Source of the DNA: Spirosoma arboris
GTDB taxonomy: Bacteria; Bacteroidota; Bacteroidia; Cytophagales; Spirosomataceae
DNA length: 64,000 nucleotides
Assembly: GCF_009754945.1 (NCBI RefSeq)
Contig: NZ_WPIN01000004.1
Location: 372,001 to 436,000, forward strand
Direction: 5' to 3'
Both the position numbers and the translations under genes were made by a program. Below are positions 9,728-19,229 of the stretch, one piece after another. Every line of letters begins with the position of its first letter. Positions within the stretch are counted from its first letter, which is position 1. The notes under the pieces were generated by a model. It was not told where the DNA came from and made no database searches. It saw nothing but the letters and a program-made list of their open reading frames with translations.

Positions 9728-10984
9728 ATGAATTATAAAGTTGGTATCGTTAGCATTATAGTTGGCATGTCAATTTCGGTCAGTTTTGGCCAGTCACCAA
9801 CTGTCAAACCTGGTACATACCGAGCCGTTCTGAAAACCCGTGGGGGTGATTTACCGTTCGGGCTGGATATTAAGCCAGCCACGAATGATCCTAAAACCTA
9901 CACGATTTTTGCCTTAAATGGCAGCGAACGACTTCCGATGGACCCGGCGACCATTGAGGGCGACTCCCTACGGATACCGATGGCCTTGTTTGAGTCGGAA
10001 TTAGTTGCAAAGGTAGACGGGAATACGCTCCGGGGTGTATATCGCCGAAAGAGAGTAGCGTTACCATCGCAAACCCTACCGTTTGAAGCCCAATATGGCG
10101 TCACATATCGCTTTACACCGGACGAAGAATCTACGCGTTCAGTATCAACCAATCTGACGGGCAAATGGGCAACAGATTTTGGAAGTAAAACCGGGAAGGT
10201 TGATACAGTCAACGCTGTGGGAGTATTCGATCAGAAAGGAAGCCGACTGAGTGGTACATTTCTGACGCCTACTGGCGATTATCGGTATTTGTCAGGAAGC
10301 GTTGTTGGCGACAGTTTGTTTTTATCCTGTTTCGATGGGTCGCATGTGTACTTGTTTAAAGCGAAGCATGATCCAGCTACCAAAACGCTCAAGGGTGGTT
10401 TATGGGCCGGAATTGCGGGCTACGAATCCTGGGTTGCTCGGTTCGATCCCAAAGCTGAGTTACCCGACCCAGCCAAACTCACCTACCTGAAACCGGGCTC
10501 AAAAACGCTTAATGCCTCGTTTCCTGAGCCTAATGGCAACATTGTTTCGCTGGCCGATGCCCGTTTCAAAAACAAAGTGACCATTGTTCAGATCATGGGT
10601 TCGTGGTGCCCGAACTGTATGGATGAGACTAATTTCATGAGTCCCTGGTACAAAAAAAATAAGAGTCGGGGTATTGAACTAGTTGGGCTGTCGTTCGAGC
10701 GATCGCCAGAAATGGCTGTATCGGGTCCCAAAATCGAACGGATGAAGCAACGATTCAAAATTGATTATCCCATCGTGTTGGCCGGTACGAACGACAAGGC
10801 CCAGGCATCTAAAGCATTGCCTGATCTGAATGCCGTTGTCGCTTTTCCGACCACCATTTTCATTGATAAAAAAGGGCAGGTACGACATATTCACACGGGC
10901 TTCTCCGGCCCTGGCACCGGAAAATACTACGACCAATACATCGAGGAATTCAACCGGTTGGTGGATAAATTGGTCAGTGAATAA
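9728..10984 (+). CDS. TlpA-type periplasmic thioredoxin-like protein
   Basis: A 418-residue exported protein: signal peptide 1-22 (ending SFGQ), a beta-rich N-terminal region (about 25-240) of unknown role, then a thioredoxin-fold domain (about 260-410). The redox motif is WCPNC with cysteines C294 and C297, followed by the cis-proline segment AFPTTIF and the G-x-x-R-H-I-H strand KKGQVRHIHTGF. Such proteins reduce or protect periplasmic thiols, for example during cytochrome c assembly. It is a lone gene upstream of the two-component system. Confidence 0.88.
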   Translation: MNYKVGIVSIIVGMSISVSFGQSPTVKPGTYRAVLKTRGGDLPFGLDIKPATNDPKTYTIFALNGSERLPMDPATIEGDSLRIPMALFESELVAKVDGNTLRGVYRRKRVALPSQTLPFEAQYGVTYRFTPDEESTRSVSTNLTGKWATDFGSKTGKVDTVNAVGVFDQKGSRLSGTFLTPTGDYRYLSGSVVGDSLFLSCFDGSHVYLFKAKHDPATKTLKGGLWAGIAGYESWVARFDPKAELPDPAKLTYLKPGSKTLNASFPEPNGNIVSLADARFKNKVTIVQIMGSWCPNCMDETNFMSPWYKKNKSRGIELVGLSFERSPEMAVSGPKIERMKQRFKIDYPIVLAGTNDKAQASKALPDLNAVVAFPTTIFIDKKGQVRHIHTGFSGPGTGKYYDQYIEEFNRLVDKLVSE

Positions 10985-11087
10985 GGTAGCCTACAAACAC
11001 ATAGAATAACGTTATTTTGTTGCTGAAGTAAAAGAATACAGAGCCATAAGTGAAGTAAGTAACTCGCTGTTCATCGGTACACAGCCC

Positions 11088-11762
11088 ATGAAAATATTAT
11101 TAGTGGAAGATGAAGTCTCTCTGGCCTCTTTTATTCGGAAGGGGATCGAAAGTGAAGGGTATGAAATTGAGTTGGCTTACGACGGTCTGATAGGGCAACG
11201 ATTGGCCTTTATTAACCTGTACGATGTAATTGTGCTGGATATTAACCTGCCTCATATCAATGGATTTGACTTGTGCCGTCAGATTAAACAGCACGCACCT
11301 CACCAGGCAGTTCTATTGTTAACGGCACTGGATAGTCTGGCCGATAAAGAAAGTGGGTTTGGCGCTGGTGCTGATGATTATCTGGTCAAGCCCTTTGAAT
11401 TTCGCGAACTCGTGCTACGTATTAAAGCCCTCGCCCGCAGAAACAGCGACTTTGCCGGCCTAAAAACCGTATTGCGTGTTGCTGATCTGGAATTGGATAC
11501 TGAAGCTCACTCGGTGACTCGTGCTGGTAAACGGATCGACCTCACGGCCCGTGAATACGCCTTACTGGAATACCTGATGATTAATCAGGGAAGAACTGTA
11601 AGCCGGGTCGATATTGCAGAGAAAGTATGGGATTTGCATTTTGATACCAACACCAATGTCATTGATGTCTATATCAATTACCTGCGCAAAAAAATAGACA
11701 AAGAATTTAGTCCCAAGTTGCTCCACACCATCGTGGGTATGGGATACGTCTTACGGGGTTGA
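11088..11762 (+). CDS. OmpR/PhoB family response regulator
   Basis: A 224-residue regulator with a receiver domain (1-120; acidic pocket EDE at the N-terminus, phospho-acceptor D51 in VIVLDINLP, T in LLTALD, K in YLVKPFEF) and a winged-helix DNA-binding domain (about 127-224; LTAREYALLEYLMINQGRTV and IDVYINYLRKKID). It is followed at once by its histidine kinase and then by the efflux genes, so the likely role is control of tolC-RND-adaptor expression through the phased TCTAAT repeats at 13159-13196 (inference). Confidence 0.95.
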   Translation: MKILLVEDEVSLASFIRKGIESEGYEIELAYDGLIGQRLAFINLYDVIVLDINLPHINGFDLCRQIKQHAPHQAVLLLTALDSLADKESGFGAGADDYLVKPFEFRELVLRIKALARRNSDFAGLKTVLRVADLELDTEAHSVTRAGKRIDLTAREYALLEYLMINQGRTVSRVDIAEKVWDLHFDTNTNVIDVYINYLRKKIDKEFSPKLLHTIVGMGYVLRG

Positions 11763-11764
11763 TT

Positions 11765-13153
11765 ATGCAAATCAAATACAAACTCATTCTCTGGTTTTCG
11801 TCGCTGGTTGCTAGTATCCTACTCATTTTTTCGGTGTATGTCTATATCACTTACGCCAACTTTCGGCAGCGATCCATTGAAGATCGGCTGGAACGAAAGG
11901 CGCGCGTAACCGAGCAATTGCTAACGTTGCGAGGCTCAGTAGCGGGTAGCGTAATCACCTCCATGCCCGAACAGGTTGAGTTTGTCTATTCGCCCACAGA
12001 CAGCCTGATTTACACGAGTCAGGAACACAACGACTTTGTGTCTCAGGCAGACTTCCGACAACAGGTTCGGCGTAAGCGACTGGTTCGGTTTCAGTACGAA
12101 AGCCCTGGGCATCTTTATCCTAAAGACGGCGTCGCCCTGACCTATGCCAGTGTGTCGCCATCGCCCGATGGGAAAGAATATGTAGCCATTGTAACGGCCT
12201 ATGACACAGATGGCTATCTACGGCAGCATGAATTGCGGGACCTATTTCTCATTGGTAATGCAGTCGCTATCGGTATTGTTCTAATCATGGGTTTTGTCTT
12301 CGCCCGGCAGGCCTTAAAACCACTCAACAACCTGATTGTACAACTTAAGGCGCCTGCAGCCAGCACCCTAACATTCCGATTACAGCCCGACAATCCACAA
12401 GACGAAGTAGGGGTGTTGGCACACGCGTTCAATGAGTTGCTCACTCGCCAGGAGCGATTAGTCGAAAATCAACGATCCTTTATTGCCCAGGCATCGCATG
12501 AACTACGTACGCCATTGACCACTATTAAGGGCTGGCTGGAAACGTCTATCCTCTATGATGCCGACGCCAATAGTTTGAAACGGGGTATGGCACAGGCAGT
12601 TACAGAGTTAGATAAATTAACTGCGCTTTCCAATGGCCTCCTGCAACTGGCCCGTATCGACGGTGTAGACGCGCAGATTGACCGGCAGCAACTCGAACTG
12701 GTTGACGTAACATTGGACGCAGCTGATACGCTTGGACAGCAACGCCCTGGTCAATCTTTGTCGGTGCAGGTTAGTGACGGTATCCTCGAACAACCCACGC
12801 CGATTTGCGTATGGGGAAATAGGACGTTGCTTAAAACGGCCTTATTGAATCTACTGGACAATGCAGTAAAATACTCCAACGGTCAACCCGTTGCTTTGCA
12901 TCTGGAGATGGATACTGAACAACGAGCCCGCATTCGAATTGAAGACCGGGGTATTGGCTTGACACCTGGCGAAGAAGATCGGGTACTATTGCCGTTGGTA
13001 CGTGGCTCAAATGTGCAGACTATCGACGGCTTCGGTATTGGATTGACTCTGGCGTACCGTATTATTTCGCTCCATCATGGCCAACTGCACTTGCGACCTC
13101 GTGTGGGTGGTGGTACCATAACAGAAGTCGTTCTGCCATTACATCAAGCCTGA
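11765..13153 (+). CDS. Sensor histidine kinase
   Basis: I place the start at the ATG at 11765, two bases after the regulator's stop; a TTG at 11759 would overlap it. The 462-residue protein has two membrane segments (about 6-28 and 158-180) bordering a periplasmic sensor of some 130 residues, a HAMP-like linker (RQALKPLNNL), the H-box FIAQASHELRTPLTTIKG with phospho-acceptor H245, an N-box (LLNLLDNAVKYSN), G1 (EDRGIGL) and G2 (GFGIGLTLAYRI). This is a complete HisKA/HATPase kinase. The signal is unknown. It resembles kinases that sit beside RND pumps. Confidence 0.95.
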   Translation: MQIKYKLILWFSSLVASILLIFSVYVYITYANFRQRSIEDRLERKARVTEQLLTLRGSVAGSVITSMPEQVEFVYSPTDSLIYTSQEHNDFVSQADFRQQVRRKRLVRFQYESPGHLYPKDGVALTYASVSPSPDGKEYVAIVTAYDTDGYLRQHELRDLFLIGNAVAIGIVLIMGFVFARQALKPLNNLIVQLKAPAASTLTFRLQPDNPQDEVGVLAHAFNELLTRQERLVENQRSFIAQASHELRTPLTTIKGWLETSILYDADANSLKRGMAQAVTELDKLTALSNGLLQLARIDGVDAQIDRQQLELVDVTLDAADTLGQQRPGQSLSVQVSDGILEQPTPICVWGNRTLLKTALLNLLDNAVKYSNGQPVALHLEMDTEQRARIRIEDRGIGLTPGEEDRVLLPLVRGSNVQTIDGFGIGLTLAYRIISLHHGQLHLRPRVGGGTITEVVLPLHQA

Positions 13154-13158
13154 GCCGT

Positions 13159-13196
13159 TCTAATAACGTCTAATTTGGCTCTAATTTCGTTCTAAT
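13159..13196 (+). promoter_or_regulatory. Four phased TCTAAT direct repeats upstream of tolC
   Basis: TCTAAT occurs at 13159, 13169, 13180 and 13191, a spacing of 10, 11 and 11 bp, so all copies face the same side of the helix. OmpR/PhoB regulators typically bind tandem direct repeats with this phasing just before the core promoter. The block begins five bases after the kinase stop codon and ends 10 bp before a TACCTTTG box. I infer this is the binding site of the regulator at 11088. Confidence 0.65.
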
Positions 13197-13206
13197 CTCC
13201 CGACCA

Positions 13207-13214
13207 TACCTTTG
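13207..13214 (+). promoter_or_regulatory. -7 promoter box of the efflux operon
   Basis: TACCTTTG fits TAnnTTTG exactly and lies 23 bp before the tolC ATG. No -33 TTTG is present; the position is filled by the TCTAAT repeats, as expected for an activator-dependent promoter. Confidence 0.6.
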
Positions 13215-13237
13215 GCCTTATTCACCGAAACAGGCTC

Positions 13238-14668
13238 ATGTTCGACGGAGAAAGACACTATTTTTGGCTATTAACAACACTGGCAGTTTTTGGGACAGGC
13301 TATTGCATGGCTCAGCCGGAACCAGCCATTCAGAATCAGCTTACACTGGTCAAAGCGCTGGAACTTGCCCGCACAAATTACCCTGTTCTGCGCGGCAAAT
13401 TGGCCACTATTCGTGCCGCCGAAGCCGATGCTCAGGCATTAAATCTGGCTTTATTGCCTCAGGCTGGTGTTCAGGCACAGACGCTGAATGCTACATCGAA
13501 TCAGGTGAGGGGTGCCTATGTTTCCAACGGAGGACTTCTGTTGCCTATATCGGGCGTTCGTACTGATGGGTTCAATAATCAGGCAAACTGGACGAGCGGA
13601 GCCTCGCTGGTTGTTGACTGGGAGGCTGTGACGTTTGGCCGCAGGCAAGCCCGTCGTAACCAGGCCCACTTAGCCATTGAGCAGGCCCAGGCCGATTACG
13701 AAGGCGAATTATTTACGCATCAGATACGTGTTTGCGATGCGTATCTACTGGCGCTCAATGCCCGGAAAGCAGTTGCTCTACAAACGGCGAATCTCCGGCG
13801 GGCTCAGGCACTGCAACGTATTATAAAAGCCAGTACCGAGGGGGGGCTTCGACCGGGTATCGACAGCTCGATTGCCAACGCCGAGGTAGCCCGCGCCCGA
13901 CTTCAGGTGCTGGAAAGTCAGCAACTAGCCCAGCAGCAGGCACTTCGACTCACGGAATTTATTGGTCAGCCCAATCCTACCGTACAACTGGATTCAATGA
14001 TTTTTTATAACCGAATCCCACAACGCCCAATTGCGCCTGAGAATGCAGCTGCGATTCATCCGCAATTACGCCCCTTTCAAAAAGCGATTGAATTGGGACG
14101 GGCCAGCGAAACACTACTTAAAGCAGCCGCGCTGCCGTCAATTTCCGTACTTGGTTCATTGCAAGGCAGGGGTTCGGGTATTAGTGAACAAGCGCAGTCT
14201 GATGGTACCTTTAGAATCGATCCCTCGCTGGGTGCCGGTTTACCCTTACGAGCCTACAACTACATTGTGGGCGTAACGGCAATTTGGCGCCCCACCGATT
14301 TATTTCGCACAAAATACGTTCTTTCGGCGCAGCAGGAGCGTATTAATGCGGTTCGACAAACATACGATCAACAGGTATTGGCCCTTCAGGTAGCTGGTCA
14401 GAACGCCACGTTGCAACTTGAGTTAGCCCAGGCACGAGCCGAACAGGCACCCTTGCAACTAAATGCCGCTGAACAGGCCTATATCCAGTCGCAGGCTCGC
14501 TATGAATCAGGGCTCGACAACATTTTATCACTCACGCAAACGACCGCTTTGCTCAATCGGGCAGAAGTCGATCAAGCGCTGGTAACCAATAGCGTGTGGC
14601 GAGCCTTACTGCTTCGAGCGGCTAGTACCGGTGATCTAGATTCCTTTCTTCAACAACTTCCCCGATAA
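13238..14668 (+). CDS. TolC-family outer membrane efflux protein
   Basis: A 476-residue protein with a signal peptide (1-25, ending GYCMAQ) and the two repeated helical hairpin regions of the OEP family (about 40-225 and 260-470). The repeats are rich in Ala, Gln and Leu and carry typical heptads such as ALELARTNYPVLRGKLATIR and AEQAYIQSQARYESGLDNIL. It should form the trimeric outer-membrane exit duct for the pump encoded next. It is the first gene of a three-gene operon (10 and 15 bp gaps). Confidence 0.92.
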   Translation: MFDGERHYFWLLTTLAVFGTGYCMAQPEPAIQNQLTLVKALELARTNYPVLRGKLATIRAAEADAQALNLALLPQAGVQAQTLNATSNQVRGAYVSNGGLLLPISGVRTDGFNNQANWTSGASLVVDWEAVTFGRRQARRNQAHLAIEQAQADYEGELFTHQIRVCDAYLLALNARKAVALQTANLRRAQALQRIIKASTEGGLRPGIDSSIANAEVARARLQVLESQQLAQQQALRLTEFIGQPNPTVQLDSMIFYNRIPQRPIAPENAAAIHPQLRPFQKAIELGRASETLLKAAALPSISVLGSLQGRGSGISEQAQSDGTFRIDPSLGAGLPLRAYNYIVGVTAIWRPTDLFRTKYVLSAQQERINAVRQTYDQQVLALQVAGQNATLQLELAQARAEQAPLQLNAAEQAYIQSQARYESGLDNILSLTQTTALLNRAEVDQALVTNSVWRALLLRAASTGDLDSFLQQLPR

Positions 14669-14678
14669 CTCGACTAAC

Positions 14679-17600
14679 ATGATCAAATCGGCTTTAGCTA
14701 AACCAATTACTGTGATCGTCGCGCTGGCGGGTGTTGTGTTATTTGCGGTCCTGGCGCTACTCCAGATTCCGGTAGATATTTTTCCCCGACTGAACCTGCC
14801 CACGATTTACATTGCCCAGCCTTATGGTGGGATGACACCCGCTCAGATGGAAGGCTTCATTGCTACTCGCTATCAAAACCAGCTGCTTTACGTATCGGGT
14901 ATCAAGGGGGTCGAGGTGAAAAATATTCAGGGTCTCTGTCTGGTCAAATGTACATTCTACGAAGATGCGAATATGGCGCAGGTATCCGGCGAAGTGGCCA
15001 ACCAGGTTAGTCGTGTGATGAACTACTTGCCACCCGGAACCGTACCACCTACCGTTGTGCGGTTTGACGCATCGAGCCTGCCCGTGGGGCAGCTCGTCTT
15101 CAGTAGTCGTCGGGCATCGTTGGGGGAAATGCAGGATTTAGCCTCTACACGCATTAGACCTTTATTTTCACAGATCCCAGGCGCGTCAGCCCCGCCCCCG
15201 TTTGGGGGGAATGAACGTACCGTCGTCGTGAAAGTTGATCCAGAACGGATGCGTAGTTATGAACTGACGCCCGATGAAATTGTGCAGGCGGTAGTAAAAA
15301 ACAACCAGATTTCGCCCGCTGGGAGTGTTCAGATCGGTGATTATACGGTTATGACGCCCAGCAATACAGTACTGGACAAAGTGAATGAGTTCATGGATAT
15401 ACCCCTCCGTAAGGGTGTGGGTCCAACCGTGTTTCTGCGGGATGTGGCTACAGTAGAAGACGCCACCGACATAACAGTTGGTTACGCCCTTGTCAATGGA
15501 AAACGATCGGTTTACATTCCCGTGACCAAAAGTGCGGATGCCTCGACCATGAGTGTTGTAAACGCACTGAAGGCCAAACTGCCCGAAATGAAGGCGTTAT
15601 TGCCCGACTATGTACAGCTTTCGTACGAATTTGACCAGTCTAAATACGTTACACAAGCTGTGCATAGTTTGGCCGTCGAAGGCGGCTTGGGTGCAATTCT
15701 GACGGGCTTGATGGTACTGCTGTTTTTGGGCGACTGGCGTAGCTCGCTGATTGTAATTCTGACTATTCCGATTTCGATTCTGAGTGCTATTTTATTACTG
15801 AATCTGACTGGTCAGACCATTAATATTATGACACTTTCGGGTCTGGCACTGGCCATTGGCATTCTGGTCGACCAAGCCACTGTGGTAATTGAAAACATTC
15901 ACCAGCATCTGGAAATGGGAAAGCCCAAAGCGCGTGCCATTCTGGATGCCTGTCTGGAAATGTCGTTTCCACTGTTGCTGATTACACTCTGTATTCTAGC
16001 CGTATTTGCTCCCGCTTTTCTTATGAGTGGCGTGCCACGCGGGATGTTTCTGCCACTCTCGCTCTCGGTCGGCTTTTCGATTATGGCGTCTTATGTATTA
16101 TCGCAGGTGTTTGTACCCGTGGTGGCCAACTGGTGGCTGAAGAACCATCATCTGGCAAGTCCTCATAATCTGAGTATTTTACCTGATTTAGCGGATAAAC
16201 CTGAGACCCGACAAGAGCAGTACGAAGAAAAACATCCCGAAAAAGTGACTGGTTTCGAGCGTTTTAAACTAGGGTACCTAAATCTGTTAGATAAATTAAT
16301 GGTGCGGAGGGGGCTGGTTATTGGGATATATATAATCCTGTGTACTGTGTTGATCGGGATTGGCTTTACTCAGATTGGCCAGGACATGATGCCCCGGCAG
16401 AATCACGCCCACCAGTTTCAGGTGCGCATTGTAGGGCCACAAGGTCTACGTATCGAACGTACGGAAGAGTTGACCAAGCAGGTTATCCGGCAAATCGGCG
16501 ATCTGGTTGGCAAGAAGAACATCGCAATATCTTCGGCTTTTGTAGGAATGACGCCCTCTAGTTATGGTACCAGTGCCTTGTATGTATTCAATTCTGGTCC
16601 ACACGAAGCTGTTCTGCAAGTAACACTTTCTGATGACTACACAGTTGAATCATTGGATTTCCTGAAGGAGCAAATTCGCCGACGAGTTCGCCAGAAGATG
16701 CCCGGTGTCCAGCTATCATTCGAGCCTATCGATCTGACGGATAAGATTATGAGCCAGGGTGCTCAAACACCCATCGAAATCCTGGTAGGTGGCAAAGATC
16801 TGACCGAAGGACAACGCTACGCCAATCGACTGTTGACTCGCCTGCGTGAGATTTCCTACCTGCGCGACCTACGAATTAACCAACCCCTTAGCTACCCGAC
16901 GATAACGATTCAGGTTGATCGCGAACGGGCCGCCCAGTTGGGCCTGAGCACCGACGAAATTTCGAAGTCGTTGGTAGCTGCTACGTCATCGAGCCGGTTT
17001 ACGGCCAAAAACCTATGGCTCGATCAAAGTAAAGGGTTTGCCTATCAGGTGCAGATTCAACTGGAACAGGATCAGATGAAATCGGTAGCTGATATTCAGG
17101 CAATCCCCCTGGTTAAAGGCCAGTTACGACCAACGCTGGGCGACGTAGCGACCATCAAATCGACGACTGTGCCAGGCCAATATGACCGCATCGGTCCCCG
17201 GCGAATTATTACCGTATCGGCCAATATCAATCACAACGATTTAGGTACGGCAACGCGCGATGTGCAGTCAGCAATTAAAGCCGCAGGTGACCCGCCTAAA
17301 GGGTCGGTAGTGGAGTTGCGAGGGTTGGCTCAACTGCTTCAGGAAACCCTGAGTAGTCTGCAAGTTGGTCTTGGACTGGCGATTGTAGTGATTTTCCTGC
17401 TACTGGCTGCCAATTATCAATCGTTTAAAGTGGCGAGTGTTGTTCTGGTAAGTATTCCTGCGGTACTGGCTGGTTCACTCACTTTATTGTTGGCGACGGG
17501 GCAAACGCTGAATCTACAATCCTACATGGGCATCATCATGTCGGTGGGCGTATCTGTAGCGAATGCACTGCTATTGGTCACTAATGCAGAAACGCTGCGG

Positions 17601-17942
17601 CTACGCTATCGGGACGCCAGGGCTGCTGCCCGTGTAGCGGGTGCTGCCCGGTTAAGGCCTATTTTGATGACGGCTCTGGCTATGATTGCTGGTATGATTC
17701 CAATGGCCAGCGGCCTGGGTGAGTCGGGCGAACAAACAGCTCCACTAGGTCGGGCCGTTATTGGAGGGCTGTTCTTCTCGACTATAGCTGCTTTATTGAT
17801 CCTCCCCGTTGTGTTTGCCGCCGTTCAACGGAAGACAGACTTTGACTCTCCATCCCTTGACCCGGATGATCCCACAAGTACCGTCTATGATGGCACGCCA
17901 TTGGCCGTTTCCGAAGTGTCTGAAGCAAGCCTTATCTACTAA
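14679..17942 (+). CDS. RND efflux pump, inner-membrane permease
   Basis: A 1087-residue AcrB/HAE1-like permease with twelve expected membrane helices and two large periplasmic loops. It starts as the family does (SALAKPITVIVALAGVVLF, then LPTIYIAQPYGGMTPAQMEG). The TM4 relay motif reads LAIGILVDQATVVIENI: D398 is kept, but the second Asp of the usual DD pair is Gln399. TM10 has MSVGVSVANALLLVTNAE. This leaves the proton relay altered relative to AcrB, which is known in some sub-families. The substrate is not evident. It is cotranscribed with tolC and the adaptor. Confidence 0.94.
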   Translation: MIKSALAKPITVIVALAGVVLFAVLALLQIPVDIFPRLNLPTIYIAQPYGGMTPAQMEGFIATRYQNQLLYVSGIKGVEVKNIQGLCLVKCTFYEDANMAQVSGEVANQVSRVMNYLPPGTVPPTVVRFDASSLPVGQLVFSSRRASLGEMQDLASTRIRPLFSQIPGASAPPPFGGNERTVVVKVDPERMRSYELTPDEIVQAVVKNNQISPAGSVQIGDYTVMTPSNTVLDKVNEFMDIPLRKGVGPTVFLRDVATVEDATDITVGYALVNGKRSVYIPVTKSADASTMSVVNALKAKLPEMKALLPDYVQLSYEFDQSKYVTQAVHSLAVEGGLGAILTGLMVLLFLGDWRSSLIVILTIPISILSAILLLNLTGQTINIMTLSGLALAIGILVDQATVVIENIHQHLEMGKPKARAILDACLEMSFPLLLITLCILAVFAPAFLMSGVPRGMFLPLSLSVGFSIMASYVLSQVFVPVVANWWLKNHHLASPHNLSILPDLADKPETRQEQYEEKHPEKVTGFERFKLGYLNLLDKLMVRRGLVIGIYIILCTVLIGIGFTQIGQDMMPRQNHAHQFQVRIVGPQGLRIERTEELTKQVIRQIGDLVGKKNIAISSAFVGMTPSSYGTSALYVFNSGPHEAVLQVTLSDDYTVESLDFLKEQIRRRVRQKMPGVQLSFEPIDLTDKIMSQGAQTPIEILVGGKDLTEGQRYANRLLTRLREISYLRDLRINQPLSYPTITIQVDRERAAQLGLSTDEISKSLVAATSSSRFTAKNLWLDQSKGFAYQVQIQLEQDQMKSVADIQAIPLVKGQLRPTLGDVATIKSTTVPGQYDRIGPRRIITVSANINHNDLGTATRDVQSAIKAAGDPPKGSVVELRGLAQLLQETLSSLQVGLGLAIVVIFLLLAANYQSFKVASVVLVSIPAVLAGSLTLLLATGQTLNLQSYMGIIMSVGVSVANALLLVTNAETLRLRYRDARAAARVAGAARLRPILMTALAMIAGMIPMASGLGESGEQTAPLGRAVIGGLFFSTIAALLILPVVFAAVQRKTDFDSPSLDPDDPTSTVYDGTPLAVSEVSEASLIY

Positions 17943-17957
17943 TTAGCCATTAAAATT

Positions 17958-19088
17958 ATGAATGCATATTCGTTTAATAAATGTAGTATAAGTCTGGTTG
18001 TCTTGATCAGTACCGGCTTTTTATTGAGTCAGTGCGGTAATTCGTCGGCCGAAAAGAGTCATATGGACGAAACCCCGGTTGAGGAAGAAATCCACTATGA
18101 AACCGTCAAGGTTACTGCTTCACGGCCTACTTCTGAGCTAAACCTACCGGGTGAATTGGAAAGTTATTATGAAACCGACCTGTATCCACGGGTTAGCAGT
18201 TACGTCAAAGCGTTACACGTCGATATTGGTGATCAGGTAAAAAAAGGACAAGTATTGGCCGAACTGGAAGCCCCGGAGCTAACGGCTAATTTGACAGAAG
18301 CCTACTCGAAGGTGAAAGCGGCCGAAGCCGTTTATGGCGCCAGCAAAGGAACCTTTCTGCGAGTCCTGCGTACCAGTCGCACGCTGGGTGCCATCTCTCC
18401 CGTTGACCTGGATGTTTCCCGTACTAAAGCCGTCTCCGATAGTTTAGCCGTAGTAGCTGCCAACGCCCATTATAACTCCGTTGAACAACTGGTCAGTTAC
18501 CTGAAAATAACAGCTCCCTTCACAGGTGTCATTACTGATCGGAGACTATCGCCCGGTGCATTTGTAGGGCCGGGTGGACAGAATGGTGTGCCCATGCTAA
18601 AGATCAAACAGCTGGATAGGCTTCGATTGCGACTTGCCGTGCCGGAAGCTTATTTAGGGGATATTCGCCGGGGAAATCCAGTCCAATTTTCAGTGCGTAG
18701 CTTTCCAAATCAAACATTCACTGGTCACATCAATCGGATCGCCAATAATGTACGACCCGAAACTCGCTCTGAGCTCATCGAAATTGATTTTCAAAATAAG
18801 TATGGAAAGCTAAAGCCTGGTATGTTTGCTTCGGCAAGATTGCCCGTTAATTCCTCCGTTCAGGGTAGTTTATACGTGCCTAAATCGGCAGTGATCAGTA
18901 CGTTAGATCGCACTTATGTGTTGAAACTCATAGCGGGTAAAGTGGTTAAGATAACGGTGCAAAAAGGGGATGATTCGGGTGGGCAGACGCAGATTTTTGG
19001 TGACTTGAAGCCAGGCGATATTGTCATTAGGTCGGCCAGTGAAGATCTTGCTGATGGGGCAACTGTGAAGGCACAAATGATCAATTAA
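17958..19088 (+). CDS. RND efflux periplasmic adaptor lipoprotein (MFP)
   Basis: A 376-residue HlyD/AcrA-like adaptor. The N-terminus ends in a lipobox (LLSQC, Cys about 26), so it is probably lipid-anchored in the inner membrane. It has the split biotinyl-lipoyl motifs (YVKALHVDIGDQVKKGQVLAELEAPEL and, after the hairpin, LKITAPFTGVITDRRLSPGAFV), a beta-barrel domain (about 215-290) and a membrane-proximal domain. It links the pump to TolC. The gene order TolC-pump-adaptor is the reverse of the common one. The next gene, lanC, is convergent. Confidence 0.93.
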   Translation: MNAYSFNKCSISLVVLISTGFLLSQCGNSSAEKSHMDETPVEEEIHYETVKVTASRPTSELNLPGELESYYETDLYPRVSSYVKALHVDIGDQVKKGQVLAELEAPELTANLTEAYSKVKAAEAVYGASKGTFLRVLRTSRTLGAISPVDLDVSRTKAVSDSLAVVAANAHYNSVEQLVSYLKITAPFTGVITDRRLSPGAFVGPGGQNGVPMLKIKQLDRLRLRLAVPEAYLGDIRRGNPVQFSVRSFPNQTFTGHINRIANNVRPETRSELIEIDFQNKYGKLKPGMFASARLPVNSSVQGSLYVPKSAVISTLDRTYVLKLIAGKVVKITVQKGDDSGGQTQIFGDLKPGDIVIRSASEDLADGATVKAQMIN

Positions 19089-19229
19089 TGAGTTGGCCAT
19101 GGAAATTCGTAGGTGTTGGTTCCCTAATCCTTGATTTACGTTAGTTTAATGTTCTGTTTATTTGGTATTGTTTGCGCCGGTCGAATGATAAACCTAGTAA
19201 AGAACTGGTTAGTCAAATTGTCGTTTACA

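Noticed and set aside
11759..11764. TTG start of the histidine kinase at 11759
   Set aside because: It would overlap the regulator stop; an ATG follows at 11765 and begins the first membrane helix properly.
16340..16561. Open frames inside the RND, LanB and ABC genes on other strands or frames
   Set aside because: They lie fully inside strongly supported genes and have no recognisable protein features.
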